A stretch of 64,000 bases of DNA from JBHFEI01 sp041928815 (GTDB taxonomy: Bacteria > Pseudomonadota > Alphaproteobacteria > Rhizobiales > Rhizobiaceae): NCBI RefSeq assembly GCF_041928815.1, contig NZ_JBHFEI010000004.1:248001-312000 (forward strand), in the 5' to 3' direction. Made by a program: the position numbers and the translations under genes. The notes beneath the pieces were generated by a model. That model was not told the DNA's origin, made no database searches, and saw only the letters and a program-made list of their open reading frames with translations. Position 1 is the first letter of the stretch; the number at the start of each line of letters is the position of its first letter. Shown piece after piece: positions 61,232 to 64,000 of this stretch.

Positions 61232-63256
61232 CTATTTCGCGCCGTCCTCGTGGAAATGATTGTAGACCAGCCGCGCCACCGTCTCGGAAATGCCGTCGAC
61301 GGCGATGAGGTCGTTGAAGCCGGCGCGCGACACGGCCTTGGCGGTGCCGAAATGGTGGAGCAGCGCGCGCTTGCGCGTCGGGCCGATGCCGGCGATCTCG
61401 TCGAGCGGGTTCTTCACCATCTCCTTCTTCCGCCGCGCACGGTGCGAGCCGATGGCGAAGCGGTGCGCCTCGTCGCGCAGGCGCTGGACGAAATAGAGCA
61501 CGGGGTCGCGCGGCGGCAGGGTGAAACTGTCGCTGGGCGTGAAGAAGCGCTCGCGGCCGGCCTCGCGGTCGGCGCCCTTGGCGACGCCGATCGCGGTGAC
61601 GCAGTCCTCGATGTCGAGGTCCTTCAGGATCGCGCGCACCGCCGTCATCTGCCCCTGGCCGCCATCGATCAGGATCACGTCGGGCCAGGCGGGAAAGCCG
61701 GCGTCCTCGGCCGGTTCCACGCTGCGGTCCGGCTTGCCTTCCTCCTTGACGAGCCGCGAGAAGCGCCGCGTCATCACCTCGCGCATCATGCCGAAGTCGT
61801 CGCCGGGGGTGATCTCGGTCGAGCGGATGTTGAACTTGCGGTACTGGTTCTTGACGAAGCCTTCCGGGCCGGCGACGACCATGCCGCCGACGGCATTCGT
61901 GCCCATGATGTGGGAATTGTCGTAGATCTCGATGCGGCGCGGCACGCGTTCGAGCTTGAACGTCGCGGCGAAGCCTTCGAGGAGGCGGGCCTGCGAGGCC
62001 GTCTCGGCGAGCTTGCGGCCATGCGCCTCGCGGGCGTTCGCCATCGCATGGTCGACAAGGTCCTTCTTCTCGCCCCGCTGCGGCACGAGGATCGCCACCT
62101 TGTGCGCCGATTTCTCGCTCAGCGCCTCGGCGAGCAGCGCCTGTTCCTCGACCGGTTCGCAGATCAGGATCTGCCGGGGGCAGGGCTTGTCGTCATAGAA
62201 CTGGGCGAGGAAGGCACTGAGGATCTCGGCCGGGGAGAGCGAGGGATCGGCCTTCGGAAAATAGGCGCGGTTGCCCCAGTTCTGTCCGGTGCGGAAGAAA
62301 AACACCTGGATGCAGGAGATGCCGCCTTCGTGATGGATGGCGAAGACGTCCGCCTCCTCGACGCCGGCGGGGTTGATGCCCTGGTGGCTCTGCACGTGGG
62401 AGAGCGCCGCAAGCCGGTCGCGATAGATCGCGGCGCGCTCGAAGTCGAGTTCCTCCGCCGCCGTGCTCATCGCCCCGGCGATGGCGGTCTTCACCGCCTG
62501 GCTGCGGCCGGAGAGGAAGTCCTTCGCCTCGCCGACCAGCCGGCCGTAGTCGGCGTCGCTGACCTCGTGGGTGCAGGGCGCGGCGCAGCGCTTGATCTGG
62601 TGCAGCAGGCAGGGCCGCGTGCGGCTCTCGAAGACGCTGTCGGTGCAGGTGCGCAGCAGGAAGGCGCGCTGCAGCGAGTTGATCGTCCGCCCGACGGCGC
62701 CGGCCGAGGCGAAAGGGCCGAAATAATCGCCCTTCTTCGCCCGCGCCCCGCGATGCTTGTAGAGTGCGGGCGCCCGGCTGTCACCGGTGACGAGGATATA
62801 GGGGAACGACTTGTCGTCGCGCAGGAGCACGTTGTAGCGCGGCCGCAGCCGCTTGATCAGGTTCGCCTCGAGCAGCAGCGCCTCGATCTCGGTGCGGGTG
62901 ACGACGAATTCCATATGCGCGGTCTCGCGGATCATCCGTGTGATCCGGTTCGAGTGGCCGCGCCCTTGCGCATAATTGGTCACGCGCTTCTTCAGGCTGC
63001 GCGCCTTGCCGACATAGAGCACGTCGCCGGCCGCATTGGTCATGCGGTAGACGCCCGGCGCGTTCGGGAGATGCCGGACGAAGGCCTGGATCAGTTCGGC
63101 GCCGGTCAGGCCGCCGGCGTCGCGTTCGGGCTCCGCCCAGTCGATGGCGGCGCGCGCGGGCGCCTCCGCCTCGCCGGAGGTCTCGTCGAAGCCTTCCTCG
63201 TCGTCGGTCTCCTCGTCGTAAAGGATGCCGCCCTCGGCCGGCACGCGACCAATCAT
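61232..63256 (-). CDS. uvrC: Excinuclease ABC subunit C
   Basis: UvrC makes both incisions in nucleotide excision repair. The 674-residue protein has an acidic N-terminal extension of about 55 residues. The GIY-YIG nuclease follows (NAPGVYRMTNAAGDVLYVGK, about 67-87), then a Cys cluster (CTDSVF...CLLHQIKRCAAPC), the UVR domain, the RNase H-like nuclease (YDNSHIMGTN, ILIDGGQGQM) and terminal helix-hairpin-helix motifs. The long extension is the only odd point. It overlaps the upstream SDR gene by 4 bp. Confidence 0.97.
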   Translation of the reverse strand: MIGRVPAEGGILYDEETDDEEGFDETSGEAEAPARAAIDWAEPERDAGGLTGAELIQAFVRHLPNAPGVYRMTNAAGDVLYVGKARSLKKRVTNYAQGRGHSNRITRMIRETAHMEFVVTRTEIEALLLEANLIKRLRPRYNVLLRDDKSFPYILVTGDSRAPALYKHRGARAKKGDYFGPFASAGAVGRTINSLQRAFLLRTCTDSVFESRTRPCLLHQIKRCAAPCTHEVSDADYGRLVGEAKDFLSGRSQAVKTAIAGAMSTAAEELDFERAAIYRDRLAALSHVQSHQGINPAGVEEADVFAIHHEGGISCIQVFFFRTGQNWGNRAYFPKADPSLSPAEILSAFLAQFYDDKPCPRQILICEPVEEQALLAEALSEKSAHKVAILVPQRGEKKDLVDHAMANAREAHGRKLAETASQARLLEGFAATFKLERVPRRIEIYDNSHIMGTNAVGGMVVAGPEGFVKNQYRKFNIRSTEITPGDDFGMMREVMTRRFSRLVKEEGKPDRSVEPAEDAGFPAWPDVILIDGGQGQMTAVRAILKDLDIEDCVTAIGVAKGADREAGRERFFTPSDSFTLPPRDPVLYFVQRLRDEAHRFAIGSHRARRKKEMVKNPLDEIAGIGPTRKRALLHHFGTAKAVSRAGFNDLIAVDGISETVARLVYNHFHEDGAK

Positions 63257-64000
63257 TCCACGATCTCCATGATGTCCGGCGTCTCCCAGGCGAGATGCTG
63301 GCCGCCGTCGAGCGCGATCATTTGCCCGGTGATCGACGGCGTGTCGAACAGAAAACGGATCGTGCGCCCGAATTCGGCGAGATCCGGTCCCCTCTTCAAC
63401 AGGACGGCGGCCACCTGCGCCTCGAAGTCGGCCCGGTTCTGCCGGTCGTTCGGCAGCGTCGGCCCGGGGCCGATGGCGCAGACCCTGATCCGCGGCGCCA
63501 GCGCCTGGGCCATGGTCTGCGTCGCCATCCAGAGCGCCGCCTTGGACAACATATAGGAATAGAATCGCGGATTGGGAGCCAGCACCCGCTGGTCGACGAG
63601 GTTGACGATCAGGCCGGACTGGTCGTCGCCAAGTGCCGCGGCGAAATCGCGGGCGAGCAGCGAGGGCGCGCGGACATGCACGTCGAAATGGGCGTCCCAG
63701 GTGCCACCGTTGAGCGTTTCGAGACTGTCCTTCAGGAACACGGAGGCATTGTTGACGAGCAGTCCGACGGGGCCGAGCGCCGCCGCCGCCGCCGGCAGCA
63801 GCCGCGCGCAGGCGTCCGGATCGGCAAGATCGGCGGCAAGCGCCACCGCGGTTGCGCCCGACCGGCGGAGCGTCGCGGCGAGCGCCTCGGCCTCGTCGAG
63901 CGAGCGGTGCGCATGGATCGCCACGGCGAAGCCGTGCGCGGCGAGATCCTCGACGATCGCCCTGCCGATGCGCCGCGCTCCCCCCGTCACGAGGGCTGTC
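63253..64000 (-). CDS. SDR-family oxidoreductase, truncated at window edge
   Basis: Nearly all of a short-chain dehydrogenase is present; the first few codons lie beyond base 64000. The frame enters as TALVTGGARRIGRAI, then NNASVF, a YxxxK site in YSYMLSKAAL and the ending MIALDGGQHL. The TGGARRIG form with Arg residues is typical of NADPH-dependent, pteridine-reductase/FolM-like SDRs. A pteridine role would suit the neighbouring molybdopterin genes but is only a guess. It overlaps uvrC by 4 bp. Confidence 0.87.
   Translation of the reverse strand, partial: TALVTGGARRIGRAIVEDLAAHGFAVAIHAHRSLDEAEALAATLRRSGATAVALAADLADPDACARLLPAAAAALGPVGLLVNNASVFLKDSLETLNGGTWDAHFDVHVRAPSLLARDFAAALGDDQSGLIVNLVDQRVLAPNPRFYSYMLSKAALWMATQTMAQALAPRIRVCAIGPGPTLPNDRQNRADFEAQVAAVLLKRGPDLAEFGRTIRFLFDTPSITGQMIALDGGQHLAWETPDIMEIVE

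Overview
This window is a stretch of chromosome from a high-GC alphaproteobacterium, most probably of the order Hyphomicrobiales (Rhizobiales). The evidence is gene order and gene content. The blocks rpsF-rpsR-DUF2232-rplI, dnaB-alr-radA-cvpA-purF, fabD-fabG-acpP-fabF-mltG-yicC-gmk and lptF-lptG-lptD-surA-pdxA-rsmA are typical of that group, as are the psd/pssA pair and the TIGR02301-type and YgfZ neighbours. I cannot name the genus from sequence alone. Almost everything is core chromosome. I see no phage, insertion sequence, CRISPR array, rRNA or tRNA, and no obvious composition break.

Layout. 1-5.2 kb: mostly minus-strand genes (a truncated tyrosine-phosphatase-like gene, an HD hydrolase, YgfZ, unknown periplasmic proteins, a Nudix hydrolase), with a plus-strand SRAP DNA-protein crosslink repair gene and two small minus-strand reading frames that are easy to miss. 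5.2-12.2 kb, plus strand: cysS, then a tightly overlapping VOC gene and three tandem GFA zinc-protein paralogues, a prolyl aminopeptidase, citramalate synthase and a RarD-type transporter with a long structured leader. 12.3-19 kb: a LOG-family hydrolase, a membrane-anchored Ig-like/LysM protein, an Atm1-type ABC exporter, and psd/pssA for phosphatidylethanolamine. 19-27.6 kb, minus: an M15 peptidase, an SDR, purF, cvpA, radA, alr, dnaB. 27.9-31 kb: a plus-strand MarR gene, then the rpsF-rpsR-DUF2232-rplI operon. 31-39.6 kb: an aldo/keto reductase, then the fatty-acid cluster, mltG, yicC and gmk. 39.7-47.2 kb, minus: rsmA, pdxA, surA, lptD, lptG, lptF (outer-membrane assembly). 47.5-57.6 kb: pepA-holC, a secreted RTX protein, a sugar dehydrogenase, GNAT, ABC-F, a degenerate GGDEF protein, DinB, GST and ndk. 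57.7-64 kb: a lipoprotein and CGNR regulator divergent from an orphan LivH-like permease, then moaE, moaD, pgsA, uvrC and a truncated SDR.

The most interesting signals are mainly in the gaps between genes. A perfect 12-bp-arm palindrome at 58814-58841 lies between the CGNR regulator and the orphan permease and looks like a shared operator. The leader of rarD (11162-11245) can form two mutually exclusive pairings, one of which covers the start region. An alphaproteobacterial-type SOS box candidate lies between dnaB and marR. Further inverted repeats lie upstream of marR, rpsF, pepA and the LysM gene. A dispersed palindromic element of about 100 bp occurs at convergent gene ends. Within genes, the GFA triplication and the GGDEF domain that has lost its catalytic signature stand out.
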